From: CAIWAH01 sp964602595
GTDB lineage: Bacteria; Verrucomicrobiota; Verrucomicrobiia; Limisphaerales; UBA9464
Direction: 5' to 3'
NCBI GenBank assembly: GCA_964602595.1
Contig: CAZRRO010000011.1
Coordinates: 1 to 64,000, forward strand
DNA length: 64,000 bases
In this document: positions 51,093 through 59,819 of the stretch, piece after piece
Position numbering within the stretch: the first letter of the stretch is position 1
Layout of the letters: each line of letters opens with the position of its first letter
Made by a program: the position numbers and the translations under genes
The notes under the pieces: generated by a model
The model's input: the letters and a program-made list of their open reading frames with translations, nothing else
Told to the model about the DNA's origin: nothing
The model's database searches: none

Positions 51093-51181
51093 CAGTCCGC
51101 TCCGGACCTTGAGAACCTCGGTGGATTCCAATCTGAGTGTATTCATCGCCAATCAGGAATAGTTGCCCCGGCAGTGCGCGC

Positions 51182-51982
51182 CTATTTCCAAGTGTAGAGG
51201 TTGTCTCCGTTGGGACACGGTTGTCCCTTTAGCGCATGGTCGGCCGGATAAACTTTCGCATTGGCCGGCGCAGTAGGATCCCAAGCTCCATCGGCACCCA
51301 ACGACCAGACCGCCACGGCCGTATTCAGGAACTGCGATTCATTGGACCACTTTCCGCCACTCCAGAAGGGATTTCGCACTTTGCCATCGTAATCCGCATC
51401 AACGGTAACCAAGTAGGGGCGGCCCCAAGGATCACGGTAAACTCCATCGGAGTCCCCGCGTCCGTTCGGACCATTCCCTTTCGCTACCTTCACGGTCAGA
51501 AAGACCGTCCGCGCGGGATTCAACTCACTGTTCGGATTTACACGGACACTCGCGATCGAGAAATCCCCGTCATTCAGCAAGATCGCCAACAATTCCGCAT
51601 TACTCGCCTGGTGGGGTCCCGGGCTTCCTTGGGCATCTGCGGGGCTGCGAACATTGCCATAGTTGTCGTTGGGCGTCGCTCCCTTAACTTTTTGCCCGCC
51701 GTTGTGGCTACCGTAGGTGAAGTCGGGATTGGCCGCTGAAACGGAGTCCCGGGCGGCACGCGTCAGGGGAAACCGCGCATAGGCGGTTTGATAAGCGGTC
51801 ACCGCCGACGCCAAGTTGCTCATTTCGACCTCGGCCCGCTTGACTTTGGCCTTCTTGGTAGCGCCGGAAAGAGCCGGCAACAACATGCCGGCGAGAATCG
51901 CAATGATCGCGATCACAACCAACAGTTCGATCAGGGTGAAACCGCGTGACGCGGGTCGATTGGCCTTGGGGTAGGTGTTCAT
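51182..51982 (-). CDS. Type II secretion/prepilin-like protein (GspG-type)
   Basis: A 266-residue protein with a canonical prepilin signal, SRG^FTLIELLVVIAIIAILA, then a long helix (KVKRAEVEMSNLASAVTAYQ) and the ARFPLTR segment, as in GspG-like major pseudopilins. The globular part contains DPWGRPYLVTVD, the conserved D-P-W-G-x-P-Y of GspG and verrucomicrobial DUF1559-like pilins. It is about 28 bases after the preceding gene on the minus strand and part of the same run. Confidence 0.85.
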   Translation of the reverse strand: MNTYPKANRPASRGFTLIELLVVIAIIAILAGMLLPALSGATKKAKVKRAEVEMSNLASAVTAYQTAYARFPLTRAARDSVSAANPDFTYGSHNGGQKVKGATPNDNYGNVRSPADAQGSPGPHQASNAELLAILLNDGDFSIASVRVNPNSELNPARTVFLTVKVAKGNGPNGRGDSDGVYRDPWGRPYLVTVDADYDGKVRNPFWSGGKWSNESQFLNTAVAVWSLGADGAWDPTAPANAKVYPADHALKGQPCPNGDNLYTWK

Positions 51983-52009
51983 GGGAGTGGTCTACTAGCC
52001 GGGCAAAAT

Positions 52010-52813
52010 TCAGTTCTTCCAGTTACCGATGATACGGCGTTCGCCTTTGACGATGATTTCCGCCCAAAGGTCGAAGCTGGTAGGATTGTTGGTGGGATTG
52101 GTGGAGACGTAGCGCCAAGGGTTCAGCCCTGGATTGGTTGGGATCGGATGAGCCGCGGGCGGAATGTTCAGCGGCCAAGAAATGCCAGCGCCTTTTTTTC
52201 CGGACATATCGCCGCTGTGCCCAACGGCCAGCACCCTGAAATTGGGATAGCCATTGTTGGTCACGCGATAGATCGACGCAATCTGGCCCTCTTTGAAGGC
52301 CGCATTAAACAAACGCCGCATCAGCTGTCGGTCCGAGCCGGTTAGCGGTCCGGTGTCCGACCTAGGTATAGCGTTCACCAGCCCTTCCCTTCCGGTGAGT
52401 TCGTAAAACTTGTCAGCCTTCAAAACGGAATCGTCCACGGCGCTAACGAAACGCTCGAATCCGACTTGGTTGTCCACGAGAGCTCCAGTCAGCTCGTAGT
52501 AAAGCGTGTTTAGGATCGGGTTCACCGCAGTGACTTCGCCGACGCCGGGGAAAGTCGCCTTGTAGGTGTGGTCCGGCGGGTAAACCCCGAACTTCGCCTT
52601 GTAGGATTCGATCGCGGTCACCAGTCCCGCCAGTTCGCCCCGCACCCGGGCTTCCTTCATCCGGGCCGAAGCCACGGGCGCCAGCCCCACCACCATGCCG
52701 GCGAGCACCCCGATGATCGAGATCACGGTCAGCAGCTCGATCAGGGTGAACGCCAACCGGTTCCGGTCCGCAGTGGGACCGTGTGGGGCGGTTCGTTTCA
52801 TGGCTGTAATCAT
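52010..52813 (-). CDS. Type II secretion/prepilin-like protein (second GspG-type)
   Basis: A 267-residue prepilin-like protein with the motif RLA^FTLIELLTVISIIGVLAG (Ala at -1). The following helix has KEARVRGELAGLVTAIESYK and then GVYPPDH, the usual pseudopilin pattern of a helix ending in a Y-P segment. A second in-frame ATG at 52801 may be the real start. It is upstream of, and similar in plan to, the next gene, so the two may be old duplicates. It is the first of the prepilin-like genes after the toxin-antitoxin pair. Confidence 0.82.
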   Translation of the reverse strand: MITAMKRTAPHGPTADRNRLAFTLIELLTVISIIGVLAGMVVGLAPVASARMKEARVRGELAGLVTAIESYKAKFGVYPPDHTYKATFPGVGEVTAVNPILNTLYYELTGALVDNQVGFERFVSAVDDSVLKADKFYELTGREGLVNAIPRSDTGPLTGSDRQLMRRLFNAAFKEGQIASIYRVTNNGYPNFRVLAVGHSGDMSGKKGAGISWPLNIPPAAHPIPTNPGLNPWRYVSTNPTNNPTSFDLWAEIIVKGERRIIGNWKN

Positions 52814-52847
52814 GGCGGTGAAATGTCGGCAGAGCCTCGCGGAAGAA

Positions 52848-53129
52848 CTACCGGTCCTTCAATTCCTTTTCCATCCGTTCGCTGAGCCACTGTTTGATCA
52901 TGCTCTGGTAATTCAGGTAGCGCTCCCGGGCGAGCCGCTTGATCCGGGCCAGCATCCGCGGGTCGATCCGCAAGGTGATGCTGACCGATTCGGACTGTTC
53001 GGAGGCCATCGTCTTGGCGGCTTCCATCAGGCGCAGCTCGATCTGGTTCTCGGCCCAGAACGCCCCTTCCGCCTGCTCGCTGTCGAACAGGGGAACCTCT
53101 TCCCACGAACTGAGCACCGGCAATGACAT
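52848..53129 (-). CDS. BrnA/CopG-type antitoxin
   Basis: A 93-residue protein with a C-terminal ribbon-helix-helix-like stretch (about 48-85): SVSITLRIDPRMLARIKRLA, then RYLNYQSMIKQWLSERME. This is the CopG/BrnA pattern of one strand and two helices. It would bind DNA as a dimer and neutralise the adjacent toxin with its N-terminal part, which is acidic and helical. It lies five bases after the toxin gene, the BrnT-then-BrnA order. Confidence 0.8.
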   Translation of the reverse strand: MSLPVLSSWEEVPLFDSEQAEGAFWAENQIELRLMEAAKTMASEQSESVSITLRIDPRMLARIKRLARERYLNYQSMIKQWLSERMEKELKDR

Positions 53130-53133
53130 ATCG

Positions 53134-53421
53134 TCACGACTCCAAGTTCTGCCGCAAAGACCGCTGGTAGAGGAATTCCTCCGCCTCGGTGAACACCCGG
53201 GAAACGATCACCCGCACCATTTTCCCGTTGGTCCGGTAAACGCTGAAAATTCCCTGCCCACCACCCGTCTTGCCCAAATTGAAATACCGCGCCTGCACAC
53301 CGAACCGCGGCGAATCTGGCAACAGGCGGACTGCAAATGGATCCTCGAACGACTCCTCAATTTCTTGGGTCGTCTGGGTCTCCCCCACCTCAAACGGCGG
53401 ATTGTTCCAGTCAAAGTCCAC
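53134..53421 (-). CDS. BrnT-like toxin (ribonuclease family)
   Basis: A 95-residue protein of BrnT-like plan: short start MDFDWNNPPF, helix TTQEIEESFEDPF, then strands ARYFNLGKTGGGQGIFSVYR and the end VRVIVSRVFTEAEEFLYQR. The BrnT pattern is E/D-W near the start, D-P, R-Y-x-x-L-G and I-I-S-A-R. The start codon is GTG at 53421 with no visible Shine-Dalgarno sequence, and a TATACA lies 10 bases upstream, so the message may have almost no leader. A palindrome in front of it suggests self-control by the BrnA-like partner. Confidence 0.72.
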   Translation of the reverse strand: MDFDWNNPPFEVGETQTTQEIEESFEDPFAVRLLPDSPRFGVQARYFNLGKTGGGQGIFSVYRTNGKMVRVIVSRVFTEAEEFLYQRSLRQNLES

Positions 53422-53448
53422 GTTGCGGCTTGTATAGCCATAGCCCGT

Positions 53449-53477
53449 GCGGTGTAACTACTTTGTATTTACACCGC
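53449..53477. promoter_or_regulatory. Palindrome upstream of the BrnT/BrnA pair
   Basis: GCGGTGTAA (53449-53457) and TTACACCGC (53469-53477) are perfect inverted arms of nine bases around an 11-base AT-rich spacer. It lies 28 bases before the toxin start, with a TATACA-like -10 element (TGTATA on plus, 53431-53436) between. An antitoxin operator is the simplest reading; a transcription hairpin is the alternative, but no T-run follows. Confidence 0.55.
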
Positions 53478-53515
53478 CACACCGGGCCACGTCAAACGGT
53501 TCTTCTCATTTCCTC

Positions 53516-53545
53516 CAAAAAGAACGGCCACCAAAGGGTGGCCGT
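53516..53545 (-). terminator. Rho-independent terminator after pilC
   Basis: On the minus strand a nine-base stem, ACGGCCACC / GGTGGCCGT with a four-base loop (53524-53545), is followed by TTCTTTTT (53517-53523). It lies 23 bases past the pilC-like stop and separates the pilus motor operon from the toxin-antitoxin pair and the prepilin genes. Confidence 0.85.
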
Positions 53546-53568
53546 CCTGTGAGATTGACGATTTCCGG

Positions 53569-54936
53569 TCACTCGCCGCCCCCGCCGCCCTCGTTGCCAC
53601 CGAGCTGGTCAATCAGGCTGATCAGCGGGAGGAAGAGCGCGATGACGATGGAACCGACGATCACTGCCAGGAACACGATCATGATCGGTTCCAGCAACGA
53701 AGTCATGGCCGCGACCGCGTTGTCCACCTCGTCGTCGTAGTTGTCGGCAATCTTCAGCAACATTTCGGGCAGTGCGCCGGTTTGCTCGCCGACGTCCACC
53801 ATCGAAATCACCATGGGCGGGAAAACGCCGGATTTTTCGAGCGGGGCCGTGATCGTTTCGCCTTCCTTGACGCTTTCGTGAATCGCCTGGACCGCGGCGG
53901 CCACCACCATGTTGCCGGCGGTTTCCCGGACGATGTTCAGGGCCTGGAGGATCGGCACACCCGAGCTGACCAGAGTGCCCAGCGTCCGGCAGAAGCGGGC
54001 GATGGCAACCTTGGAGATCACGTCGCCCAAGACCGGGAGGTGCAGCTTGATCTTGTCCCAGACGTATTGGCCCTTCTTGGTCTTGAGGGTGACCTTGAAC
54101 ACGACCACGAACGCGACTATCGCCCAGACGACCGGTCCGGGAAAGGCAGGCAGGCCAAATGGCGCAGCGTCGCCAATGAGGATGGTCTTGTCCTTGATGA
54201 CATTGGAGATGTTCAGGACGAAGAGGGTGAATTCGGGCATCTTACCGTCGCCCAGCAGGTCCGAGAAAATCTGTTGGAACTTCGGCACGACCACGATCAT
54301 CAGCAGCGCCAAGATGCCCAAGGCCACGACCATGACCGCCACCGGGTAGAACATGGCGGCGACGACCTTGCCCTTGATCTTCTCCGCCTTTTCCATGAAC
54401 TCCGCGAGCCGGTTCAGGACGACCTCGAGCACGCCGCCCAATTCGCCGGCACGGACCATGTTCACGAACAGCTTGTTGAAGACCTTCGGGTGCTGCGCCA
54501 AACCTTCGGAGAAGGTGCTGCCGCCTTCAATGGACAGCGACAGGTCCCCAAGAATCCGTTTCAGGGTCGGGTTACGCTCCTGCTTCTGCAACACGCGCAA
54601 ACCGCGCAGCAGGGGCAAACCGGCGTCCACCAGCGTCGCCAGCTGCCGGGTAAAAGTGCAAAGGACCTTGGCCTTCACCTTTCCACCCATGCCGGGGATG
54701 CGGATGTTGAGGTTGATTCCTTTCTTGGCTCCGCCGCCGCCCCCTTGGGCCGGCGCCGAACCTCCGCCGCCCTTGGAATCCTTCTTCTCCTTGGGCTTCT
54801 CCGCCTCGACCACCTTGGTGGGGAAGAAACCCATTTCCTTGAGCCGGTTGATGGCGTCATTTTGCGACGCGACATCCAGCGTTCCCTTGGTCTCCTTGCC
54901 CCGGGAATCCATCGCAACGTAATTGAACTTCGGCAT
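53569..54936 (-). CDS. pilC: Type IV pilus / type II secretion inner-membrane platform protein PilC/GspF
   Basis: A 455-residue polytopic protein that anchors the pilus assembly ATPase. The N-terminal region begins FNYVAMDSRGKETKGTLDVA and has the short PilC repeat. Two GspF domains follow: FTRQLATLVDAGLPLLRGL (about 95-113) and FCRTLGTLVSSGVPILQAL (about 311-329), the standard tandem signature. Three membrane segments fit. It carries two Gly-rich inserts, one between residues 50 and 75 and a short acidic tail, which makes it longer than the usual 400 residues. It is the last gene of the pilB-pilT-pilB-pilC run. Confidence 0.93.
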   Translation of the reverse strand: MPKFNYVAMDSRGKETKGTLDVASQNDAINRLKEMGFFPTKVVEAEKPKEKKDSKGGGGSAPAQGGGGGAKKGINLNIRIPGMGGKVKAKVLCTFTRQLATLVDAGLPLLRGLRVLQKQERNPTLKRILGDLSLSIEGGSTFSEGLAQHPKVFNKLFVNMVRAGELGGVLEVVLNRLAEFMEKAEKIKGKVVAAMFYPVAVMVVALGILALLMIVVVPKFQQIFSDLLGDGKMPEFTLFVLNISNVIKDKTILIGDAAPFGLPAFPGPVVWAIVAFVVVFKVTLKTKKGQYVWDKIKLHLPVLGDVISKVAIARFCRTLGTLVSSGVPILQALNIVRETAGNMVVAAAVQAIHESVKEGETITAPLEKSGVFPPMVISMVDVGEQTGALPEMLLKIADNYDDEVDNAVAAMTSLLEPIMIVFLAVIVGSIVIALFLPLISLIDQLGGNEGGGGGE

Positions 54937-54959
54937 AGCGGTCCTTTCCTGTCAGCGGC

Positions 54960-56657
54960 TCAGGTGTATTTCAAAATCTCTTCAACGGTCGATTCGCCAT
55001 CGAAAATATTGCGCAAGCCGTCATCCCGCAGGGTGACCATGCCCATCTCAATGGCCTTCTGGCGGACCACAACCGTCGGGGCACGCTCATTGATCAGGTT
55101 TCGCACCGGATCGGTGACCACCAGCAATTCGTAGATGCCTTTCCGCCCCTTGTAGCCATTGTCATTGCAGGCCGGGCAGCCACGGCCGTAGAAAAAGCTC
55201 CGGTCGCCCAAGTCATGCGGCGAGAGGTTCAACTGGGCCAGCTGGCTTTCGGTCGGCTCGAAGGGCGTCCGGCAATTCTTGCAGACCTTGCGGATCAGCC
55301 GCTGGGCCAGCACGGCCAGCAACGTCGACGAAATCAGGAACGGTTCCACGCCCATGTCCACGAGACGGGTCACGGCGCCGGCGGCGTCGTTGGTGTGCAA
55401 CGTCGAAAGCACCAAGTGGCCGGTCAACGACGCCTGGATCGCGATCTGCGCGGTTTCCAAGTCGCGCATTTCCCCGAGCATGATGATGTCGGGGTCCTGA
55501 CGCAGGAACGCGCGCAGCGCCTTCATGAAGGTCAGTCCGCCCGATTCATTGACCTGCACCTGCATGATCCCCTCGATGTCGAATTCGACGGGGTCCTCGA
55601 CGGTCAGCAGCTTGGCGTCAATCGTGTTGATACGTCTCAGACAGGAGTAAAGCGTAGTCGTTTTGCCGGAACCTGTCGGACCGGTGACCGCGAAGATCCC
55701 GTTGGGCTGATTGATCGTTTCGCCGACGAAATCGAAAATCTTCTTGGGCAGCCCCAAGGATTCGAGTTCCAAGTTGACCGCACCCCGATCCAGCACGCGA
55801 AGCACCACGGACTCGCCGAAGGCGGTAGGCAGCGTCGACACGCGGAGATCAATCTGCTTGCCCGCGATGTTGACGGAAATACGACCGTCCTGTGGGAGCC
55901 GCCGCTCTGAGATGTTCAGGTTGGCCATGACCTTGATGCGGGAGGTCACGGGAGCGGCCAAGTGCTTCGGCGGCGGAGCCATCTCGTAGAGCGCACCGTC
56001 GACCCGGTAGCGGATCTTGAACTCGTCCTCGAACGGCTCGAAGTGGATGTCGCTCGCCCGGTCTTGGACGGCCTGCATCAGCACCAAGTTGAGGAACTTA
56101 ACGATGGGCGCGTCGCTCGTTCCTTCGTCGATCTTTATCCCACCCGCCTTGGCATCCTCGAAATCGCCCGTGTCAGCCCCCAGCTCCTTGAGCATGTCGG
56201 CGTAGCCGGATGACGCTCCTTGGGCCGGATAGAATTTCCCCAGCGCCTTCTGGATTGCCGCCGGGTCCGCGACCACCAGCTGGATCTGGAACTTGATGGA
56301 AAATCCCAGTTCATCCACGGCCGCTGGATTCAGCGGGTCCATCATGGCGATCTGCACGGTGTCGCCGTAAAGCGCAACCGGGACGCACTGATACATCCGG
56401 GCGCTTTCGGCCGGAACCGCGGCGATCACCTCCTGGGTCATCGCCTCCTCGTCCAGCGTAACCACCATCGTGCCGAGTTGGTCGGCAACGATCTGGAGCA
56501 AGGAGTCGCCGTCGATGAGGCCGTAGTCCTGGATCACCTGCACCACGGGCTTGCCGCTGCGCAGGTGTTCCTGCATGACCTCCTCCATTTGGAGGTCATC
56601 CAGCATTCCCCGCTCGCGGACGAGCGCCAATAACGGATCGGATACGGCCTCTGACAT
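54960..56657 (-). CDS. pilB: Pilus assembly / secretion ATPase PilB-GspE type
   Basis: A 565-residue ATPase that drives pilus or pseudopilus extension. An N-terminal GspE-N domain (about 1-150) precedes the ATPase core. Walker A is GPTGSGKTTT at 326-335, the Asp box is KLLTVEDPVE, the Walker B region is DPDIIMLGEMRD, and the His box is HLVLSTLHTNDA. A zinc motif follows with CKNC and CPAC. It is 24 bases before pilC and three bases after pilT. A second similar ATPase is encoded upstream at 57852-59588. Confidence 0.95.
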   Translation of the reverse strand: MSEAVSDPLLALVRERGMLDDLQMEEVMQEHLRSGKPVVQVIQDYGLIDGDSLLQIVADQLGTMVVTLDEEAMTQEVIAAVPAESARMYQCVPVALYGDTVQIAMMDPLNPAAVDELGFSIKFQIQLVVADPAAIQKALGKFYPAQGASSGYADMLKELGADTGDFEDAKAGGIKIDEGTSDAPIVKFLNLVLMQAVQDRASDIHFEPFEDEFKIRYRVDGALYEMAPPPKHLAAPVTSRIKVMANLNISERRLPQDGRISVNIAGKQIDLRVSTLPTAFGESVVLRVLDRGAVNLELESLGLPKKIFDFVGETINQPNGIFAVTGPTGSGKTTTLYSCLRRINTIDAKLLTVEDPVEFDIEGIMQVQVNESGGLTFMKALRAFLRQDPDIIMLGEMRDLETAQIAIQASLTGHLVLSTLHTNDAAGAVTRLVDMGVEPFLISSTLLAVLAQRLIRKVCKNCRTPFEPTESQLAQLNLSPHDLGDRSFFYGRGCPACNDNGYKGRKGIYELLVVTDPVRNLINERAPTVVVRQKAIEMGMVTLRDDGLRNIFDGESTVEEILKYT

Positions 56658-56660
56658 AAG

Positions 56661-57779
56661 CTATTTGCGTCCTCCGCCGGATTCGGCCGCCGTCGCAGCG
56701 GCCTTGGCCAGCTTCACTTCCTGCAGCTTCATCACGATGGTCGTGGGATCCTGCGCCTTCGTGATGACTTCCTCCTCGGCGATCATGCCAGCCTCGTATT
56801 TCTCCATCAGGAAGGAGTCGAGGGTGACCATGCCGAATTTGGCACCGGTCTGGATGTCCGAGTTGATCCGGAACGTCTTGTTGTCACGGATCAGCGCACC
56901 GATGGACGGCGTGTTGACCATGATTTCGAAAACCGCCACGCGGCCCGGCTTGTCGCAGCGGGGCAACAGCAACTGCGAAATCACCGCCTGCAGCACCGTG
57001 GACAGCTGGATGCGGATCATTTCCTGTTGGTTCGTCGGGAATGCGTTGGTGATACGGTCAATCGTCTTGGCCGCCCCGGTCGTGTGCAGCGTCCCGAACA
57101 CCAAGTGGCCCGTCTCGGCCGCCGTGATCGCCGCTTCCATCGTTTCCAGGTCGCGCAACTCACCGACCAGAATGCAATCGGGGTCCTGTCGCAGGGCGCG
57201 GCGAAGCGCCTCGGCGAAGTTGGGCACATCGACGTTGACCTCGCGCTGGGTAACGACCGCCTTCTTGTGCTTGTGGTAATATTCGATCGGGTCCTCGATC
57301 GTGATGATGTGCGCCTCGTCCCGCTCCTCGTTGATGATGTTAATCATCGACGCCAGCGTGGTGGTCTTGCCGGAGCCGGTCGGCCCGGTGACCAAGACGA
57401 GCCCGCGGGGTTTCCAGAGCAGTTCCTTGACGCTCGGCGGGATGCCGATCTGCTCCATCGTCAGCAACTTGCTCGGGATCTGCCGGAGGACGAGGGCGAA
57501 GTTGCCCTTCTCCTTGAAGGCGCTCACCCGGAACCGGGCCAACTCACCGAAGGCGAACCCGAAGTCGGCACCGCCCTTTTCCCGGATGTGCTGGATATGG
57601 TCCTCGGAGGTGATGGACCGCATCAGCTCTTCCGTATCCTCGGGCTTCAACACCGGGCCTTCGACCCGGTGAAGGATGCCGTGCAGACGGATGACCGGTG
57701 GAATCCCCACCCGGATATGCAGGTCGGCGGCGCCTTCGGACACCACCAACTGCAAGAGATCGGACATTTGATACGACAT
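56661..57779 (-). CDS. pilT: Pilus retraction ATPase PilT
   Basis: A 372-residue hexameric ATPase, the usual PilT length, that depolymerises type IV pili and so powers twitching. The N-terminus has the PilT start SDLLQLVVSEGAADLHIRVG. The core holds Walker A GPTGSGKTTTLASM, the Asp box IITIEDPIEY, DPDCILVGELRDLETM and the His box HLVFGTLHTTGA. The C-terminal region (GALIRDNKT ... GMVTLDSFLMEKYEAGMI) matches PilT rather than PilB, and no zinc Cys pairs are present. It lies between two PilB-type genes. Confidence 0.95.
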   Translation of the reverse strand: MSYQMSDLLQLVVSEGAADLHIRVGIPPVIRLHGILHRVEGPVLKPEDTEELMRSITSEDHIQHIREKGGADFGFAFGELARFRVSAFKEKGNFALVLRQIPSKLLTMEQIGIPPSVKELLWKPRGLVLVTGPTGSGKTTTLASMINIINEERDEAHIITIEDPIEYYHKHKKAVVTQREVNVDVPNFAEALRRALRQDPDCILVGELRDLETMEAAITAAETGHLVFGTLHTTGAAKTIDRITNAFPTNQQEMIRIQLSTVLQAVISQLLLPRCDKPGRVAVFEIMVNTPSIGALIRDNKTFRINSDIQTGAKFGMVTLDSFLMEKYEAGMIAEEEVITKAQDPTTIVMKLQEVKLAKAAATAAESGGGRK

Positions 57780-57851
57780 GGCGAAATCCTCGAAACTCGG
57801 TTTGCTAACTTAGGGACTGGACGGAACGGAGAGCAGTTACATTGCCACGGG

Positions 57852-59588
57852 TCAATGGTCGGTGACGGTGGCGCGGATGACCTCTTCCGCAGTGGTCAGG
57901 CCCGCCAATACCTTGCGGGTGCCGTCCTCCCGGAGCGAACGCATGCCCATTTCCCGGGCCTTGTTGCGCAGGACGTTGGCGGGAACCTTCTCGAAGATCA
58001 GCCGGCGGGCCTCATCGTTGATGTTGAAGATCTCGAAGATGCCGAACCGGCCACGATGCCCAGTCCGGTTGCATTCGGGGCAACCCTTGCCCTTCTTGGG
58101 CGTGCCTTGGGCCAGCATTTCCGGGGTAAGTCCCAAGGCGTGGCATTCCGCCTCACTCGGATTGCTTGGCCCGATGCAATGTTTGCAGATCTTGCGGACG
58201 AGCCGTTGGGCCATCAGGCAGCGGGCGGACGATGCCACAAGGAATGGCTTCACCCCGATGTCGATGAGACGGGTCACGGCGCTCGGCGCGTCGTTGGTGT
58301 GCAGCGTGGAGAAAACCAAGTGGCCGGTCAGCGAGGCATTGATCGCGATGGAAGCGGTCTCCAAGTCACGAATTTCACCCAGCATGACCACGTTAGGCGC
58401 CTGGCGCAGCATGGAGCGAAGCGCCGACGCGAACGTGAACCCAATGTGCTCGTGAACTTGGACCTGGTTGATGCCCGCCAGCATGTATTCCACCGGGTCC
58501 TCAACCGTGATGATCTTTCGGTCGGGCCGGTTGATGTAATTGAGACAGGAATACAGGGTGGTCGTCTTGCCGGAACCCGTGGGCCCCGTAACCAGCAGGA
58601 TGCCGTCCGGCAAACCCACCAAACGCTCGAACGTCGCTTGGTCGTCCGCAAAAAAGCCCAACTCCGCCAAACCCAGCTTGAGACCGGATTTGTCGAGAAT
58701 ACGCATGACGATCGATTCGCCATGCTGGGTCGGGAGGCAATTGACGCGAAGGTCGATGGTCTTGCCGCCGCCGACCGGACAATTGATACGCCCATCCTGC
58801 GGAATGCGCTTCTCCGCGATCGACATGCCGGCCTGGATTTTCAGGCGGGCGATCACGGGCGCCTGGAGCCGCTTGGGGAGGTCTGGTTGCTCGACGCACA
58901 CACCGTCGATCCGGAACCGCAGGCGGAAACGTTTGGCCAACGGTTCCAGGTGAAGGTCGGAAGCGCGTTTCTTGAACGCGTCGGCGATCATCTGGTTGAC
59001 GAGCCGCATGATCGGGGCGTCGGCATCAATCGCGTCGGCGTCCCCGGCGACATCCCCCTTCAAATCCGAAACTTCGACCTCACCCTCGGTGATGTCCTGG
59101 ATCATCTTGGCGATGCCGCCGTCGTCCTTGCTTGAGCCGCCGTAGTAACGGCCAATGGAGGAATCGATGTCCTGGGTGCTGGTGACCCGCAGTTCGATTT
59201 CCTTGTTCAGCGCATGCCGCAGACCATCCACCGCATCGATGTCCGCGGGGTCGGCCAACGCCACGATCACCGCGCCGGAATCATTTTGTCCGACCGGAAC
59301 GGCGTTGAACCGCTTGGCGACATGGCGGGGAACGAGATTGATCACGTCGTCGCCGAGCCGTTGTTCGCTCAGATTGACCGCCTCGACGCCGAAGTATGTG
59401 GCCTTCGCCATTGTTACCATGGCCGGATCGAGCGAGCCGCCCTTCACCATCGTGTCCAGCACGCCCTCGCCGTTGACCTCGGCCTCCGCGCGCCCGGCAT
59501 CAACCTGCTCATGGGTCAGAAGCCCCATGTCGAGCATGGTATCAATCAGATAGTCGTCTTTTGCTGCCACAATTTCGATCCAATCCAC
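57852..59588 (-). CDS. Second pilus assembly / secretion ATPase PilB-GspE type
   Basis: A 578-residue PilB/GspE-type ATPase, first gene of the motor operon. It has an N-terminal GspE-N domain (LLTHEQVDAGRAEAE ...), Walker A GPTGSGKTTT (about 336-345), KIITVEDPVEYML, a Walker B region APNVVMLGEIRDLETA, and HLVFSTLHTND. A zinc motif has CKHC and CPEC. It differs in sequence from the other PilB along the whole length, so the pair is an old duplication or serves two systems. The Walker B position reads Q-A-P-N-V rather than the usual Q-D-P-D-I, a change in a conserved acidic box. Confidence 0.93.
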   Translation of the reverse strand: MDWIEIVAAKDDYLIDTMLDMGLLTHEQVDAGRAEAEVNGEGVLDTMVKGGSLDPAMVTMAKATYFGVEAVNLSEQRLGDDVINLVPRHVAKRFNAVPVGQNDSGAVIVALADPADIDAVDGLRHALNKEIELRVTSTQDIDSSIGRYYGGSSKDDGGIAKMIQDITEGEVEVSDLKGDVAGDADAIDADAPIMRLVNQMIADAFKKRASDLHLEPLAKRFRLRFRIDGVCVEQPDLPKRLQAPVIARLKIQAGMSIAEKRIPQDGRINCPVGGGKTIDLRVNCLPTQHGESIVMRILDKSGLKLGLAELGFFADDQATFERLVGLPDGILLVTGPTGSGKTTTLYSCLNYINRPDRKIITVEDPVEYMLAGINQVQVHEHIGFTFASALRSMLRQAPNVVMLGEIRDLETASIAINASLTGHLVFSTLHTNDAPSAVTRLIDIGVKPFLVASSARCLMAQRLVRKICKHCIGPSNPSEAECHALGLTPEMLAQGTPKKGKGCPECNRTGHRGRFGIFEIFNINDEARRLIFEKVPANVLRNKAREMGMRSLREDGTRKVLAGLTTAEEVIRATVTDH

Positions 59589-59819
59589 CCGCTGTCCGGC
59601 GCCAGAAGTGAGGCTCCGGGGAACGAGTGCGCGAGAGTTAATGAACGTGCCGGGCGAAAGTCAAACGTTGAGCCCGAAAACAGGCTGCCGACAGCCACTT
59701 CCGGGGTATGGCGCCACATTGACACGCGTAAACTTAATTGGCAAGCGCGGGCCGCGGGATAAGCCGCGGAAGCGCAGTTCGCCGTGCGTTTCGGCCGATC
59801 GGCGTTACTGTGCTTCCAT

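Noticed and set aside
53422..53568. Attachment site or insertion boundary beside the BrnT/BrnA pair
   Set aside because: The inverted repeats there are better explained as an operator and a terminator; no flanking direct repeats or integrase were seen.
59589..59819. tRNA or small RNA in the gap between the second pilB and the DUF1499 gene
   Set aside because: No TPsiC-like or anticodon-arm pattern was seen; a short CCGCGG hairpin near 59751 has no T-run.
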